DNA from: Pseudoalteromonas shioyasakiensis
GTDB taxonomy: Bacteria > Pseudomonadota > Gammaproteobacteria > Enterobacterales > Alteromonadaceae
Length of the DNA stretch: 64,000 nucleotides
Direction of reading: 5' to 3'
NCBI RefSeq assembly: GCF_024518675.1
Contig: NZ_JANIGL010000002.1
Coordinates: 732,690 to 796,689, forward strand
Below, in pieces: positions 1 to 12,235 of the stretch. The position numbers were made by a program, and so were the translations under genes. Within the stretch, counting starts at the first letter, position 1; every line of letters begins with the position of its first letter. Under the pieces are notes generated by a model that worked only from the letters and a program-made list of their open reading frames with translations, was not told the DNA's origin and ran no database searches.

Positions 1-723
1 GATGAAATAGCCAGTGCTAAAACCCGTGCTGATAAAGTAATTGAGTTTTTGCAAGACGGCAAAGAATTTAAACGTATCGCAATTTCGTCTTCAAGTGGTT
101 CAAAGGCCCTTGAAGGTGGTCAGCTTGGCTGGATGAGTATTAATGAAATGCCCTCTTTATTTGCAGAAGCCGTAAAAGGCGCAAAAAAAGAGGCTATTAT
201 CGGCCCTCTTCGTTCTGGCGCTGGTTTTCATATTGTAAAAGTACAAGATATTCGTGGTCGCCAAGTTGTTGAAACAACTGAAGTGCGTTCGCGTCATATT
301 TTAATTAAGCCATCGATTATTTTAAGTGAAGAAAAAGCCCGTACCATGCTAAATGGTTTCGCTAAAGAATTACGCGCCGGTACTGCCGATTTTGGCGAGT
401 TAGCCAAAGAGTACTCTGAAGACCCTGGTTCAGCGCTTAAAGGGGGGGAGTACGATTGGACAGACCCTACAACTTACGTTCCTGCCTTTAGAGATACTTT
501 ATTATCGCTTGATAAAAACGAAATAAGCGATCCGTTTAGAACAACTTTTGGCTGGCATATTGTGCAACTACTTGATAAACGAGTTGCAGATAAAACAGAA
601 ATAGCTAAACGAAACCGTGCACATGGCATGTTGTTTAACCGTAAGTTTAAAGAAGAAAGTTTTAACTGGCAGCAAGAAATGCGTGAACAAGCCCATGTTG
701 AAATTTTCCCAATTGATGAGTAA
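1..723 (+). CDS. surA: Periplasmic chaperone SurA, C-terminal part (5' end outside window)
   Basis: This is the last 240 residues of SurA, the periplasmic chaperone and peptidyl-prolyl isomerase that escorts outer-membrane proteins to the BAM complex. The frame is open from the first base, so the signal peptide and most of the N-terminal chaperone domain lie outside the window. Two parvulin (PpiC) modules are visible: the end of the first, with GGQLGWM and SGAGFHIVKV, and a complete second one beginning at RSRHILIKP and including GGEYDWTD and TTFGWHIVQLL. The short helical tail that packs back on the chaperone core follows. The stop is 3 bases before pdxA, the usual surA-pdxA-rsmA-apaG-apaH order of gammaproteobacteria. 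The assignment is secure. Confidence 0.95.
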   Translation, partial: DEIASAKTRADKVIEFLQDGKEFKRIAISSSSGSKALEGGQLGWMSINEMPSLFAEAVKGAKKEAIIGPLRSGAGFHIVKVQDIRGRQVVETTEVRSRHILIKPSIILSEEKARTMLNGFAKELRAGTADFGELAKEYSEDPGSALKGGEYDWTDPTTYVPAFRDTLLSLDKNEISDPFRTTFGWHIVQLLDKRVADKTEIAKRNRAHGMLFNRKFKEESFNWQQEMREQAHVEIFPIDE

Positions 724-726
724 CTA

Positions 727-1719
727 ATGACGTTACGTATTGCAATAACGCCCGGCGAACCCGCCGGGATTGGCCCAGATTTATTACTTAAGTTAGCCCA
801 GCATGACTGGCCTGCCCAACTTGTGGTGATAGCCGATGGTCAATTATTAAAACAGCGTGCTGAACAACTTGGCTTAGACATTACATTAATTCCCTTTGAT
901 GAGTCAGCTCCTGCAGCCACGAGCCCTGCTGGCAGCGTATACCTGCATCAAGTAGATTTAGGCGCACAAGTACAATTAGGTGTACTTGATGATGCTAATG
1001 GTCAATATGTACTTGATACGCTTAGGATTGCATCAGAGAAAAACATGGATGGTACTTTTGATGCAGTGGTAACTGGTCCTGTACATAAGGGCATCATAAA
1101 TAAAGCCGGCATTTCGTTCAGTGGCCATACTGAATACTTTGCTCAGCAGTCGAATACCGCTGACGTAGTAATGATGTTAGCGACCGAAGGCTTACGTGTC
1201 GCCCTAGTGACAACACACATTCCTCTGGCATATGTATCTCGAGCTATTACCGTTGAGCGCTTATCGAAAGTAGCGGGCATTTTAAATCACGATTTACAAA
1301 CTAAGTTTGGTATTGAAAAGCCACGGATCCTAGTGTGTGGCTTAAATCCGCACGCTGGTGAAGATGGTCATCTAGGCCGTGAAGAAATTGAAACTATTAC
1401 GCCTACTCTTGAGCTATTAAATAATCAGGGAATGAATCTCATTGGTCCATTGCCTGCTGATACATTGTTTCAAGATAAATACCTTGCACAAGCAGACGCT
1501 GTACTTGCAATGTATCACGATCAAGGTTTACCTGTGCTAAAATACAAAGGATTTGGTAAGTCAGTGAACATCACTTTAGGTTTACCTTTTATTCGCACCT
1601 CAGTTGACCATGGTACAGCATTAGATTTAGCTGGTACTGGCCATGCTGAAGTGGGTAGTTTTGAACTAGCGATCCGCGAAGCAATTAAGCTCGCCCATGA
1701 AAAAGCACAGAATCAATGA
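727..1719 (+). CDS. pdxA: 4-hydroxythreonine-4-phosphate dehydrogenase PdxA
   Basis: PdxA oxidises 4-phosphohydroxy-L-threonine with NAD. The unstable product goes on to PdxJ in the deoxyxylulose-5-phosphate-dependent route to pyridoxal 5'-phosphate. The 330-residue length fits the family. The N-terminus [14 protein letters not shown] is the family signature, and the substrate and divalent-metal histidines lie in FSGHTEYFA, in NPHAGEDG and in [17 protein letters not shown]. The gene starts 3 bases after surA, and its TGA overlaps the rsmA ATG, which suggests translational coupling. Nothing unusual was seen. Confidence 0.96.
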   Translation: MTLRIAITPGEPAGIGPDLLLKLAQHDWPAQLVVIADGQLLKQRAEQLGLDITLIPFDESAPAATSPAGSVYLHQVDLGAQVQLGVLDDANGQYVLDTLRIASEKNMDGTFDAVVTGPVHKGIINKAGISFSGHTEYFAQQSNTADVVMMLATEGLRVALVTTHIPLAYVSRAITVERLSKVAGILNHDLQTKFGIEKPRILVCGLNPHAGEDGHLGREEIETITPTLELLNNQGMNLIGPLPADTLFQDKYLAQADAVLAMYHDQGLPVLKYKGFGKSVNITLGLPFIRTSVDHGTALDLAGTGHAEVGSFELAIREAIKLAHEKAQNQ

Positions 1720-2522
1720 CAGATAAAGTACATTTAGGACACCGCGCCCGTAAACGTTTTGGCCAGAACTTTTTATTCGATGAATCGATCATCGATAAAA
1801 TCGTTACCGCTATCGACCCAAAACCTGAAGATAACCTAGTAGAAATTGGCCCTGGTCTTGGTGCTATCACTGAGCCTGTAACTGAATTAAGCGGTCATTT
1901 AACCGTTGTTGAACTAGATAAAGATCTTGCCCAGCGCTTAACAGAACACCCATTTTTAGGCCCAAAACTGACCGTGCATCAAGGTGATGCAATGAAGTTT
2001 GATTTTGCCAGCTTAGTACGCGATGACAAAAAATTAAAAGTGTTTGGTAACTTGCCATACAACATTTCAACACCACTGTTGTTCCACCTTTTTGAATTTG
2101 CAGATAATGTTGAACACATGCATTTCATGCTACAAAAAGAAGTTGTAAAGCGCATGGTTGCAGGCCCAGGCAGCAAAACATTTGGCCGTTTAAGCGTGAT
2201 GACTCAATATTACTGTCATGCAATGCCAGTGGTAGAAGTTCCACCTGAGTGCTTTAAGCCAGCCCCTAAAGTTGACTCTGCGGTTATTCGTTTAATTCCG
2301 AAAAAGCCAGAGCAACGCACAGCTAAAAGCGTAAAAATATTAAACACGGTATGCTTAGAAGCCTTTAACCAGCGCCGTAAAACACTGCGCAATAGCCTAG
2401 GTAACCTACTAACAGCAGATGAACTGACAAGTATTGGTATTGATATTACACTTCGTGCTGAGAGCCTTTCATTACAACAATTTATAGATATAGCTAATTG
2501 GATTTATGACAACAAGCAGTAA
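1716..2522 (+). CDS. rsmA: 16S rRNA adenine-N6,N6-dimethyltransferase RsmA (KsgA)
   Basis: RsmA dimethylates the two adjacent adenines in the 3'-terminal helix 45 of 16S rRNA (A1518 and A1519 in E. coli numbering), a late checkpoint of small-subunit assembly. The 268-residue protein has the KsgA N-terminus RKRFGQNFL. It also has the SAM-binding loop [10 protein letters not shown], the acidic end of motif II (VVELDKDL) and the catalytic motif NLPYNIS. A C-terminal helical domain carries the [11 protein letters not shown] segment that contacts rRNA. The start ATG overlaps the pdxA stop as ATGA, and the last 17 bases overlap apaG. Confidence 0.97.
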   Translation: MTDKVHLGHRARKRFGQNFLFDESIIDKIVTAIDPKPEDNLVEIGPGLGAITEPVTELSGHLTVVELDKDLAQRLTEHPFLGPKLTVHQGDAMKFDFASLVRDDKKLKVFGNLPYNISTPLLFHLFEFADNVEHMHFMLQKEVVKRMVAGPGSKTFGRLSVMTQYYCHAMPVVEVPPECFKPAPKVDSAVIRLIPKKPEQRTAKSVKILNTVCLEAFNQRRKTLRNSLGNLLTADELTSIGIDITLRAESLSLQQFIDIANWIYDNKQ

Positions 2523-2895
2523 TTTGGGCTCGCCCATTAAAGTATCGGTTGAAACGTTTTATGTAGAAGGTCAGTCGCAACCTGAACTTGATAAATACGT
2601 TTTTGCGTATTCTATTACCATTAAAAACCACAGTTTATGTAGTGCAAAGTTGGTTAGCCGCTACTGGTTGATAACGGATGCAAATGGTAAAGAAGTAGAA
2701 GTACAAGGCGAAGGCGTAGTGGGTGAAAAGCCAACTATTGGTCCTGGTGAGAGCTACAAATACACCAGCGGTGCCGTACTCGATACACCAGTAGGCACTA
2801 TGCAAGGTTACTACACGTTAAAAAATGAGTTTGGCACTGAGTTTGATGCCCCTATTAATGTGTTTAGATTAGCTCAGCCAAACATTTTGCATTAA
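2506..2895 (+). CDS. apaG: ApaG domain protein
   Basis: This is a 129-residue ApaG (DUF525) protein, a single fibronectin-like beta-sandwich. The diagnostic stretch [20 protein letters not shown] and the later [11 protein letters not shown] and GTMQGYY match the family along almost its whole length. ApaG is linked by conserved neighbourhood to ApaH and RsmA, but its biochemical role in bacteria is not settled. The ATG lies inside the end of rsmA in another frame, and apaH follows after 6 bases, so the gene is part of the surA-apaH operon. Confidence 0.94.
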   Translation: MTTSSNLGSPIKVSVETFYVEGQSQPELDKYVFAYSITIKNHSLCSAKLVSRYWLITDANGKEVEVQGEGVVGEKPTIGPGESYKYTSGAVLDTPVGTMQGYYTLKNEFGTEFDAPINVFRLAQPNILH

Positions 2896-2901
2896 TTTAC
2901 T

Positions 2902-3717
2902 ATGGCTAACTATGCGATAGGTGATTTACAGGGCTGTTTTGATGAGTTTCAAGCCCTGTTACAACAGGTTGACTTTAATCCGAGTAAAGATCACCTATAC
3001 TTGGTAGGCGATATTGTGGCGCGAGGTCCAAACTCGCTTGCATGTTTAGAGTATCTATATCAAAACCAAGATAGCATCACAGTGACACTGGGTAATCATG
3101 ACCTACACCTGATTGCTTGTTACCTGTTGCATAAACCAATAAACCCCAAAGATAAACTACACGAGGTCTTTGCCTCAGCTGCACTCCCCGCTTATATCGA
3201 CTTATTATTAAAACAACCTTTAGCCTTATGGCTTGAACACGAAAATGTGTTTATGTCTCATGCAGGGCTAAACCCAGATTGGTCAATAAACAAAGCACTC
3301 GAACACGCTCAATTTGCACAAAAATGTTATCAAGGTGATCAGGCTACGGTATTTTTCCAGCGCATGTATGATCAGCACCCGACTCTTTGGCATGAGCAAT
3401 TAACTGACTATGAGCAGTTTCGCTATATTATTAATTACTTTACCCGAATGCGATACCTAACTGTCGATGGCCAGTTAGACCTTAAATGTAAGGGAGCGAT
3501 TGCTGACTCAAATACAATAATCCCTTGGTTTTCACATCCGCGCTTTGAGGATTTTAAAAAACATATCGTATTTGGTCATTGGGCTGCTTTAGAAGGGAAA
3601 ACAAACCACACAAATATTCACGCCCTTGATACAGGCTGTGTGTGGGGCGGTGCGATGACTTTAATGGAACTAAACAATAAGCAATGCTTTAGTGTTATTT
3701 CGAGGCATTCTAACTAA
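2902..3717 (+). CDS. apaH: Symmetrical bis(5'-nucleosyl)-tetraphosphatase ApaH
   Basis: ApaH hydrolyses Ap4A and related dinucleoside polyphosphates symmetrically to two nucleoside diphosphates. It also removes Np4-type caps from bacterial RNA. The 271-residue protein has the metallophosphatase signatures GDLQGC, GDIVARGPNS and GNHDL, in order within the first 75 residues, and later VFMSHAGL and VFGHWAALEG. Both metal-binding sets are therefore complete. It is the last gene of the operon; 89 bases separate it from the chemoreceptor gene, and no clear hairpin follows. Confidence 0.96.
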   Translation: MANYAIGDLQGCFDEFQALLQQVDFNPSKDHLYLVGDIVARGPNSLACLEYLYQNQDSITVTLGNHDLHLIACYLLHKPINPKDKLHEVFASAALPAYIDLLLKQPLALWLEHENVFMSHAGLNPDWSINKALEHAQFAQKCYQGDQATVFFQRMYDQHPTLWHEQLTDYEQFRYIINYFTRMRYLTVDGQLDLKCKGAIADSNTIIPWFSHPRFEDFKKHIVFGHWAALEGKTNHTNIHALDTGCVWGGAMTLMELNNKQCFSVISRHSN

Positions 3718-3848
3718 TTTAACTGAAAAAAAAGCGTTCTTCTGTTAGATTTAGTATAATAATTGTTAAAAGTAATGAAATTTAATTACTTAACTTATCT
3801 GCAACTATGCCGATAAAGTCTAATTACTACTCTTTTATGGAAATTCAT

Positions 3849-5864
3849 ATGAACTTAACTGTTAGCCAGCGTATTTGGGGTGGATTCATTTGTATCACCT
3901 TATTGCTTCTTTTAATTGGGGGTAACTCACTGTTCAGAATTGCAAATATAAACAATTCTTCGCAACAGGTTAATCAACTATCACTACCTGCATTAGAGGA
4001 AAGTTCAGATCTTCAAGTTGAGTTCATATTAATGAGTAAAGCCGCGCAGGCAAGTTTTTACACCACGTCAGCTGCAGAACTTGCGCCGGTAAAAACAGCT
4101 ATTGAGCAACGCAAACAAGCCTTTGCCAAATCAAAAACACAATTACAAAGCATTGTTGGCGACCACCCACAGCTAAATCAAAGCAGCCAAGAGGTTCAGC
4201 AAACATACGATAGTTTTATTAAAGCTGTTGATAGCCTATTAAGCGATAAAGCGACTGAACTTGAACTTAACAAAAAGCTACGTAACCAATTAGAGAATAT
4301 TGAGCTTGCTGCTGAAGACGCCAATTCAGTGGTATTAGATATTATCGATATAGATGGCCTTGAAGAAAACGATGCGCGCGCCTACCAAGCTGCTAATATG
4401 CTTGAAAATAACTTTTTGTCTTTAGTGACCAACAGTACCGATATGCTAACGGTGCGCACTCAAAATACCCTAGATATCGTAAAAAATGAACAACTATATT
4501 ATTTAGAAGAAGTAGAGCGTAGCGTTAACTTATTAAAGCCAGCTGTTGAAGCGGATAATCCTGATTTATTTGCCGATTTAAATAATTATTTAGTCGTTAT
4601 TCGCGATAATATCCAAGGCGCCAATAGTCTATCTGCTAATAAAAAGCGTCTAATTGATGTAATTGCAATGACAAAGTCAGAGCTTGCTCAAGCTGATGCG
4701 GCCACGACAACCGCATTAAAACAACTTAATGAACTCGTTGACCAAGCAAGTAATGTGGCTTTTGAACTGCAAAAAGGTGTGAGTAATGATGTAAACTCGG
4801 CCAATTTATGGACATGGATTGGTATGATTACTGCGACTTTACTAGCTATTGTTGTTGCCTTTATTACTGTTAACCGCATTACCACACCACTTGCTGAAGT
4901 TAACCGCATTTTAGATATCGTAGCCAGCGGTGATATGACACAACGCTTAGATGACTCAGCTAAAGATGAGTTTGGTGAACTATCTCGTAGTTGTAATACT
5001 CTAATAGACAGCTTAAGAAGCCTAATTCAAGGGATTATTTCACGCTCGACACAACTTGCGGCCGCTTCCGAGCAAACATCAGCTATCACTGGTGAATCTA
5101 GCCAAGCCATTCGTAACCAACAAGCTCAGGTGGAACAAGCCGCTACAGCAACCACAGAAATGAGCAGCACATCGCAAACAGTAAGTAACAGTGCACAACA
5201 AGCATTGAAAGAAATAAAGAATGCTGATAAAGAAGCCGATCGTGTTAAAGGAATCTCAAGCCAAAATAAAGCAACCATAGAACAACTCGCTCGCGAAGTT
5301 GATGATGCATCGCAAGTGATCAACAAGCTACATCAAGACAGTGCTTCTATAGGCAGTATCCTTGATGTTATTCGTGGTATCGCTGATCAAACCAACTTAC
5401 TTGCTCTAAACGCCGCTATTGAAGCAGCCCGTGCCGGTGAGCAAGGTCGTGGTTTTGCCGTTGTAGCAGATGAAGTACGTTCGCTTGCCAGCAAAACCCA
5501 AGAGTCAACCCAAGAAATTCAAGCTATGATTGAATCACTACAAAGTGGTGCAGAAGCTGCTGTATCTGCTATGTCAAAAGGCAAGCAACAAGCAGAGTCA
5601 TGCGTTGAGCAATCAGATCTAGCTAATACTGCACTTGACTCGATTACCGCAGCTGTCGCACAAGCGCATGATGTGAGTGAAGAGATTTCAACCGCAGCAC
5701 AAGAGCAACAGCAAGTATCACAAGAGATAAGTGAACGCCTAGAGTCTATTGTAGCCATTGCAGAACAAACGGCTGAGGGCGCGAACCAAACCAATATTTC
5801 AAGCTCAGAGGTTGCTAAGCTTGCAGAAGAGTTACGCTTATCAGTCGATGAATTTAAAGTATAA
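3849..5864 (+). CDS. Methyl-accepting chemotaxis protein
   Basis: This is a transmembrane chemoreceptor of about 671 residues. It has an N-terminal membrane segment (about residues 9-31), a periplasmic helical sensor of roughly 290 residues with long amphipathic helices, and a second membrane segment ([19 protein letters not shown]). A HAMP domain follows, then a long cytoplasmic methyl-accepting coiled coil. The highly conserved hairpin tip is present ([20 protein letters not shown], then [15 protein letters not shown]), so it should couple to CheW and CheA. The open frame extends upstream to 3807, but I prefer the ATG at 3849 because it has a GGAA ribosome site 6-7 bases before it and the membrane segment starts at once. 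The ligand is unknown, and there is no C-terminal CheR-tethering pentapeptide. Confidence 0.93.
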   Translation: MNLTVSQRIWGGFICITLLLLLIGGNSLFRIANINNSSQQVNQLSLPALEESSDLQVEFILMSKAAQASFYTTSAAELAPVKTAIEQRKQAFAKSKTQLQSIVGDHPQLNQSSQEVQQTYDSFIKAVDSLLSDKATELELNKKLRNQLENIELAAEDANSVVLDIIDIDGLEENDARAYQAANMLENNFLSLVTNSTDMLTVRTQNTLDIVKNEQLYYLEEVERSVNLLKPAVEADNPDLFADLNNYLVVIRDNIQGANSLSANKKRLIDVIAMTKSELAQADAATTTALKQLNELVDQASNVAFELQKGVSNDVNSANLWTWIGMITATLLAIVVAFITVNRITTPLAEVNRILDIVASGDMTQRLDDSAKDEFGELSRSCNTLIDSLRSLIQGIISRSTQLAAASEQTSAITGESSQAIRNQQAQVEQAATATTEMSSTSQTVSNSAQQALKEIKNADKEADRVKGISSQNKATIEQLAREVDDASQVINKLHQDSASIGSILDVIRGIADQTNLLALNAAIEAARAGEQGRGFAVVADEVRSLASKTQESTQEIQAMIESLQSGAEAAVSAMSKGKQQAESCVEQSDLANTALDSITAAVAQAHDVSEEISTAAQEQQQVSQEISERLESIVAIAEQTAEGANQTNISSSEVAKLAEELRLSVDEFKV

Positions 5865-5881
5865 GAGCGTTAAAAAACCAT

Positions 5882-5920
5882 TAAAAAGCCCAGCAAATAC
5901 TTAGCTGGGCTTTTTTCTTT
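5882..5920 (+). terminator. Rho-independent terminator after the chemoreceptor gene
   Basis: A perfect stem AAAAGCCCAGC / GCTGGGCTTTT (5884-5894 with 5904-5914) has a 9-base loop and is followed by a run of T. It lies 20 bases after the chemoreceptor stop codon. It may also end the convergent yajQ transcript, because the left arm is preceded by A residues. Confidence 0.9.
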
Positions 5921-5949
5921 AGCAAAGGCCTATCAAAACAGGCTTAAGA

Positions 5950-6432
5950 TTAATCTCTAAAGTTTTTAAATTGGAATGGCTGACCTAATTCAGCAGTACG
6001 CACTATTTGCATTGCTTCTTGTAAATCATCACGCTTTTTGCCCGTTACACGCACTTCTTCACCTTGAATCGCTGCTTGTACTTTTACTTTTGAATCTTTA
6101 ATTGCTTTAACTAGCTTTTTAGCAACGTCTTTTTCAATACCTTGTTTAAGCGCAACATTTCTAAATACGTTTTTTCCGGCGCGAGAGATATCTTGCAACT
6201 CAAGGCTAGATACATCCATGCCACGCTTTGATATTTTATTTGCTAAGATATCAAACAATTGCATGACTTGGGCGTCAGCTTCTGCTTTAAGTTTTATGGT
6301 TTTATCGTTTAGCTCAATTGATGCATCAACGCCTCTAAAGTCAAAACGCGTTTCTAGTTCACGTTTGGCATTATCAACCGCATTTTGTGCTTCATTCATT
6401 TCTACTTCAGATACGATATCGAAAGAAGGCAT
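5950..6432 (-). CDS. yajQ: YajQ family nucleotide-binding protein
   Basis: This 160-residue protein of the YajQ (DUF520) family opens with [20 protein letters not shown] and includes the family segment [11 protein letters not shown]. The fold is two ferredoxin-like repeats that bind nucleic acid or nucleotides. Some family members, such as the Xanthomonas one, bind cyclic di-GMP and act on transcription, but I cannot tell from sequence whether this one does. A strong AGGAG ribosome site lies 7 bases before the ATG. It stands alone, convergent with the chemoreceptor gene and divergent from the vanZ-like gene. Confidence 0.94.
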   Translation of the reverse strand: MPSFDIVSEVEMNEAQNAVDNAKRELETRFDFRGVDASIELNDKTIKLKAEADAQVMQLFDILANKISKRGMDVSSLELQDISRAGKNVFRNVALKQGIEKDVAKKLVKAIKDSKVKVQAAIQGEEVRVTGKKRDDLQEAMQIVRTAELGQPFQFKNFRD

Positions 6433-6583
6433 TAGTCTCTCCTAGCAAGATTTTTTAAATAAATATGGGGTGATTATAACGCCTATTTTATAAATCTTTA
6501 CATTTTTCTGCGTTTCGTTCAGGTGCGATAAGAAATTTGTTTGATATACTACGGGTCTATTTTTAGACGATTTAGGATTTATC

Positions 6584-6934
6584 GTGACCCGGCGCGTATA
6601 CCAAGCTCTTTTTTTAGTTAGCATAGTGGCTTTCACAGTTTTATTTGCCAAGGAAGTTAAAGGCGCTGCTAACCTATTTCCCCATATTGATAAGGTTGCC
6701 CATTTCGGTATATTTTTTATTCTTGCGGTGGTCATGGACAAAGCATTTAAAATCCCACTATGGGTGCAAATTTTAATGCTGGCAGGTTACGGCGCAGCAA
6801 TAGAGGTAATGCAGGATATGCTCCCATACCGCCAAGCCTCAATAGGTGACTTTATTGCTGACTTTGCAGGTGCTGTCAGTTACTTCGTCATCAAGCTGGC
6901 TTTCCATTTAGGTAAAAAATCAAGCCATGAGTAA
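6584..6934 (+). CDS. VanZ-like small membrane protein
   Basis: This is a 116-residue integral membrane protein with three or four hydrophobic segments. It contains the VanZ-like pattern DKVAHFGIFFILA and a later IEVMQDMLPYRQASIGDFIADFAGA. VanZ-like proteins give low-level teicoplanin resistance in enterococci; the many proteobacterial members have no known role, so no resistance function should be inferred. The likely start is GTG at 6584. The gene overlaps panE by 8 bases, so the two are probably co-transcribed. Confidence 0.8.
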   Translation: MTRRVYQALFLVSIVAFTVLFAKEVKGAANLFPHIDKVAHFGIFFILAVVMDKAFKIPLWVQILMLAGYGAAIEVMQDMLPYRQASIGDFIADFAGAVSYFVIKLAFHLGKKSSHE

Positions 6935-7829
6935 TATTGCAATTGTTGGTGATGGCGCCATTGGTTTACTGTATAGCCAGCTTTTAAGTACAGATAATCA
7001 AGTCACTTTAATTACGCGTAACGCCAAGCCTAAAACCCAATATTATTATCAAAGGGGTGAGCTAAAGCAGGCGATCAACGTGGAGGTTTTAAACAGCGCT
7101 AACTTAGACCAATTAACGGCAATAGAAACTGTCATATTTGCCGTAAAAGCCTACCAAGTTAACGATGCTGTAGCTCAGTTAATACCTTATTTAAGTTCAT
7201 CGTGTAAGCTTATTCTGTCTCACAATGGTATGAGTGATTTACAGCCTATTTTAAGTAAGTTACACAGCCAACAAGCACTATTCTTTTTAATTACTCAGCT
7301 AGCTGGATTCAAAATAGCATCAACGACAGTGATTCATACTGGTAATGGCCAAAGTATTTTAGGTAGCTGCAATAACACCGCGGAAAAAAAAGCTGACACA
7401 CTGCTGCAACAGTTATCAGCAATACCGCAGATTAGCTACACAGGGCAAATTAACCTGATACGCTGGAAAAAGTTATTAATTAATATCGCTATAAACCCTT
7501 TAACCGCCCACTATAATATTAAGAATGGTGAGCTCGCAGCTCCTAAATACAGTAGTGAGGTTTTAAACTTACTAACTGAAGCTTGTATGGTGGCTAATGC
7601 GCAAGGGATTAATATTAAGCTTTGCGATGCCTTAGCAAGGGCATACCAGGTCATGACGGCGACAGCACAAAACTATTCTTCGATGCAACAAGATATCACT
7701 CACACGCGCCCCACAGAAATCGATGCTATGTGCGGTTATATTTGCCAACAGGCAGCGAAGCTGGGTATTAAGACACCTTACAATCAATTGTCCCTAGATA
7801 GGCTCACAGATAAAAAAAGCGCGAATTAA
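6927..7829 (+). CDS. panE: 2-dehydropantoate 2-reductase (ketopantoate reductase)
   Basis: PanE reduces ketopantoate to pantoate with NADPH, one step before pantothenate synthesis. The 300-residue protein starts with a Rossmann fold (IAIVGDGAIGLLYSQLL). The catalytic lysine region follows at RWKKLLINIAINPLTA, and the C-terminal helical domain includes the expected TEIDAMCGYI, whose glutamate is conserved in the family. It sits downstream of the VanZ-like gene with an overlap. Together with panP at 21077-22705 and coaD at 10333-10815, the window holds three enzymes of the pantothenate/CoA route in separate places. ApbA/PanE-like paralogs with other substrates exist, so the substrate is likely but not certain. 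Confidence 0.88.
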   Translation: MSNIAIVGDGAIGLLYSQLLSTDNQVTLITRNAKPKTQYYYQRGELKQAINVEVLNSANLDQLTAIETVIFAVKAYQVNDAVAQLIPYLSSSCKLILSHNGMSDLQPILSKLHSQQALFFLITQLAGFKIASTTVIHTGNGQSILGSCNNTAEKKADTLLQQLSAIPQISYTGQINLIRWKKLLINIAINPLTAHYNIKNGELAAPKYSSEVLNLLTEACMVANAQGINIKLCDALARAYQVMTATAQNYSSMQQDITHTRPTEIDAMCGYICQQAAKLGIKTPYNQLSLDRLTDKKSAN

Positions 7830-7838
7830 TCGCGCTTT
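7816..7838. terminator. Bidirectional terminator between panE and thiI
   Basis: The stem AAAGCGCGA / TCGCGCTTT (7816-7824 with 7830-7838) has a 5-base loop. The panE stop codon lies in the loop region. A residues before it and T residues after it could serve both panE and the convergent thiI. Confidence 0.75.
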
Positions 7839-7857
7839 CTTGCTCTTTACTAGACCG

Positions 7858-9315
7858 TTATGGGCGATACACTTTCACATTGGCAAAACCATTTTCATGA
7901 AGTATCAATGCCTGTAATTGACTCATAACGCCTTTTGCACAATACAAGTAGTAATCTTTATCCTGTGGTAAATCACCAAATTTAGTCGCTAAGCGGAAGA
8001 AAGGTAAATGTACAACCTCAACATCGGCAATATCTAATGGGTTGGCATCTTCTTCTTCTGGAGAGCGAATATCAACAACTACGGCACCAGCAGGTAAGTC
8101 TGTAACTGCTTCCGCCTCTTTTAGCTCTTGTTTTGCTTCTACGTCAATATCGCGAATGTCCATCATACGGGCATTCGAAACGACTGTATTAAGCACATCA
8201 AAATCGAACTTTTGCTCTTCAGCTTCTATTACTTGGATTTTAGCCTTTACGGTTGGCTTTTTAGATATCACACCACAGTATTCGGGCATAGTCTCAGCCA
8301 TTTCTGCAGTGCCAATTTTACGAGCGATATTAATAATTTCTTGTTTATCGTGTTGAATTAATGGGCGCAATATTAAGGTTTCGGTTACACGGTCGATCAC
8401 GCTTAAGTTAGCCAGCGTCTGGCTTGATACTTGCCCAATACTTTCACCGGTAACGAGAGCTTGAACCCCCATTTTTTCAGCTATTTGACTGCCTGCTCGC
8501 ATCATCATGCGTTTAAGCACCACGCCCATTTGGCTGTTTTCTACATTTTCTAGTATTTCAGCAACAACAGGTTCGAAATCAACACTAATAAACTTAACTT
8601 TATGGGTGGAACTAAATTGCTTCCAAATATAATAGCTGGCTTGCTTGACACCGATCTCGTGCGCAGCGCCCCCAAGATTAAAGAATAAAAAGTGAGTACG
8701 CGCACCTTTACGGATCATTTGATAGCTGGCAACGCCTGAGTCAAAGCCACCTGACATTAACGAGAGAACATCTTCTTGAGTTGGTAACGGGAAGCCTGCC
8801 ATACCTAGGTGAGTCTGCGTAACGATATAGGCCTTATCATCTTTAATTTCGATACGAATAGTAACTTCAGGGCGACTAAGCTGTACCCGAGCCCCTTCAA
8901 TATGCTGATTCAAGCCGCCACCAACATAACGCTCTACATCTGTCGAGGTAAAATCATGCTTACCTTGGCGTTTACAACGCACACAAAACGTTTTACCCGC
9001 AATGGTGTGACCAATAAGATCTAAAGCGATTTCATAAATGTCGTGAAGGTTTTCATAGTTGGTTTCTGTTACTTCAATGAATTGTACAATGCCAGGAATA
9101 CGCTGCAGACCATCAATAAAATCGAGTCGTACTTGCGGATCATCACTAAGTGTAACAACCGAGATATTATCCCAATTATTTTTAACTTGTACTTTTTCGT
9201 CTAGCTTACGCAGTACAATTTTAATGTTATTTTCTAACACTTTAGTAAAACGTTTACGTACTGAACGGCTTTTAATAGCTATTTCAGGGTGAAGTTTGAC
9301 GATAAATTTAAGCAT
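7858..9315 (-). CDS. thiI: tRNA uracil 4-sulfurtransferase ThiI with rhodanese domain
   Basis: ThiI makes 4-thiouridine at position 8 of tRNA and supplies sulfur for the thiazole ring of thiamine. This 485-residue protein is the long form. It has an N-terminal ferredoxin-like/THUMP region (to about residue 165), then the PP-loop adenylation motif SGGFDSGVAS. The segment MPEYCGVISKKPT carries the cysteine equivalent to E. coli Cys344, and the C-terminal rhodanese domain ends with YLYCAKGVMSQ, whose cysteine carries the persulfide. Both sulfur-transfer cysteines are kept, so tRNA thiolation and thiazole synthesis both look possible. Confidence 0.96.
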   Translation of the reverse strand: MLKFIVKLHPEIAIKSRSVRKRFTKVLENNIKIVLRKLDEKVQVKNNWDNISVVTLSDDPQVRLDFIDGLQRIPGIVQFIEVTETNYENLHDIYEIALDLIGHTIAGKTFCVRCKRQGKHDFTSTDVERYVGGGLNQHIEGARVQLSRPEVTIRIEIKDDKAYIVTQTHLGMAGFPLPTQEDVLSLMSGGFDSGVASYQMIRKGARTHFLFFNLGGAAHEIGVKQASYYIWKQFSSTHKVKFISVDFEPVVAEILENVENSQMGVVLKRMMMRAGSQIAEKMGVQALVTGESIGQVSSQTLANLSVIDRVTETLILRPLIQHDKQEIINIARKIGTAEMAETMPEYCGVISKKPTVKAKIQVIEAEEQKFDFDVLNTVVSNARMMDIRDIDVEAKQELKEAEAVTDLPAGAVVVDIRSPEEEDANPLDIADVEVVHLPFFRLATKFGDLPQDKDYYLYCAKGVMSQLQALILHENGFANVKVYRP

Positions 9316-9370
9316 AGTTTACTCATTTGACAGTTTAAGAATTCACGCGCCCACATACGGTGGGCGCGCG

Positions 9371-9376
9371 ATTATA
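9371..9376 (-). promoter_or_regulatory. Possible extended -10 promoter of thiI
   Basis: On the minus strand the sequence reads TGCTATAATC, a perfect extended -10 hexamer 56 bases before the thiI ATG. I see no good -35, as expected for an extended -10 promoter. A strong inverted repeat (GCGCCCAC / GTGGGCGC, 9347-9367) lies right at the predicted transcript start. It could be the end of the tetR-like transcript or a control site. Confidence 0.4.
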
Positions 9377-9430
9377 GCAAAAAATCTAACGTCTAGGAAA
9401 TAAACAAATTTAGCTAAAATCTATTACCGT

Positions 9431-10081
9431 TTAAGCGGGCTCAACCTGTAGCGATAATTGTGTGTACTTTTCTTTTAACTCGGCGAGTTTAGATAGACTT
9501 TGCTCTGCAGCATAAGCTTTAAATAAAGCCAACACTTTTAAAATTCCTTTATAAATATCTTGCTGTAATAGCTCACCGCTTAAACGCCGCGCTTTTATAT
9601 AAGGAGTCCAAAAACTAACCGTCAGCTTTAACATGTGCGCCAGCTCTGTTGCATCATCGTCATCAAGTTCCATTAAGCCACTGTCACGTAAACTGATAAT
9701 AATCCCCCTCACTTGCGTGAGTAAGGCTGATTGAAACTCTATATAGTCTTTTTTTAGCACTTCATCTCGAGATAAAATATCACCTAAGTTGTCGTAAAAA
9801 AAGTGAAAACGCCACATCAATTCAAACAACGCATCAAGATAACCACTGAGTTGAACAAAGCCATCACTATGCCCACTGACAGGAGTAAACTGCGTATGTA
9901 AATGCTCACTATAAAGTGCAAATATATGGCGAATTATGTCTTCTTTATTTTTAAAGTGATAATACAGGTTGCCAGGGCTGATCCCCATATGAGAAGCAAT
10001 ATGGTTAGTCGTGATCGCACGTTCCCCGTGCTGGTTAAACAGCTCAATGCTGGTCTTAATTATTTTATCCTTGGTACTCAT
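9431..10081 (-). CDS. TetR/AcrR family transcriptional regulator
   Basis: This is a 216-residue one-component regulator. The N-terminal helix-turn-helix covers about residues 5-50 and carries the classic ending ISPGNLYYHFKNKEDIIRHIF. The ligand-binding domain is all-helical with a WRFHFFYDNLGDIL segment, which is often seen in regulators of fatty-acid or envelope genes, but the ligand cannot be read from sequence. It is transcribed alone, divergent from coaD across a 251-base gap. No convincing palindromic operator was found there, so the target may be elsewhere. Confidence 0.88.
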   Translation of the reverse strand: MSTKDKIIKTSIELFNQHGERAITTNHIASHMGISPGNLYYHFKNKEDIIRHIFALYSEHLHTQFTPVSGHSDGFVQLSGYLDALFELMWRFHFFYDNLGDILSRDEVLKKDYIEFQSALLTQVRGIIISLRDSGLMELDDDDATELAHMLKLTVSFWTPYIKARRLSGELLQQDIYKGILKVLALFKAYAAEQSLSKLAELKEKYTQLSLQVEPA

Positions 10082-10299
10082 ATATTCAGCTACTCTAGGT
10101 TGTTATTAAAGTAAATGCTCAAAGTTTATGCAAATTATATTAGCCGCCGAGTATATACAAATCCAATCTAATAAAATACCACCTTGAAAATTTCTATCTT
10201 AAATCTCAGTGATTCAATGTCGACCTTGAATAATACTAACGTTAAACAATAACAAGTGATTACTTTAAGAAGGCTGATCTGTAAGGCAAACACTGATAA

Positions 10300-12218
<1,919 letters not shown>

Positions 12219-12235
12219 CGTTTATTAGCATCGTA

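Noticed and set aside
6584..6934. Glycopeptide resistance from the VanZ-like protein
   Set aside because: VanZ-like domains are common in proteobacteria with no van genes, and there is no resistance cluster here.
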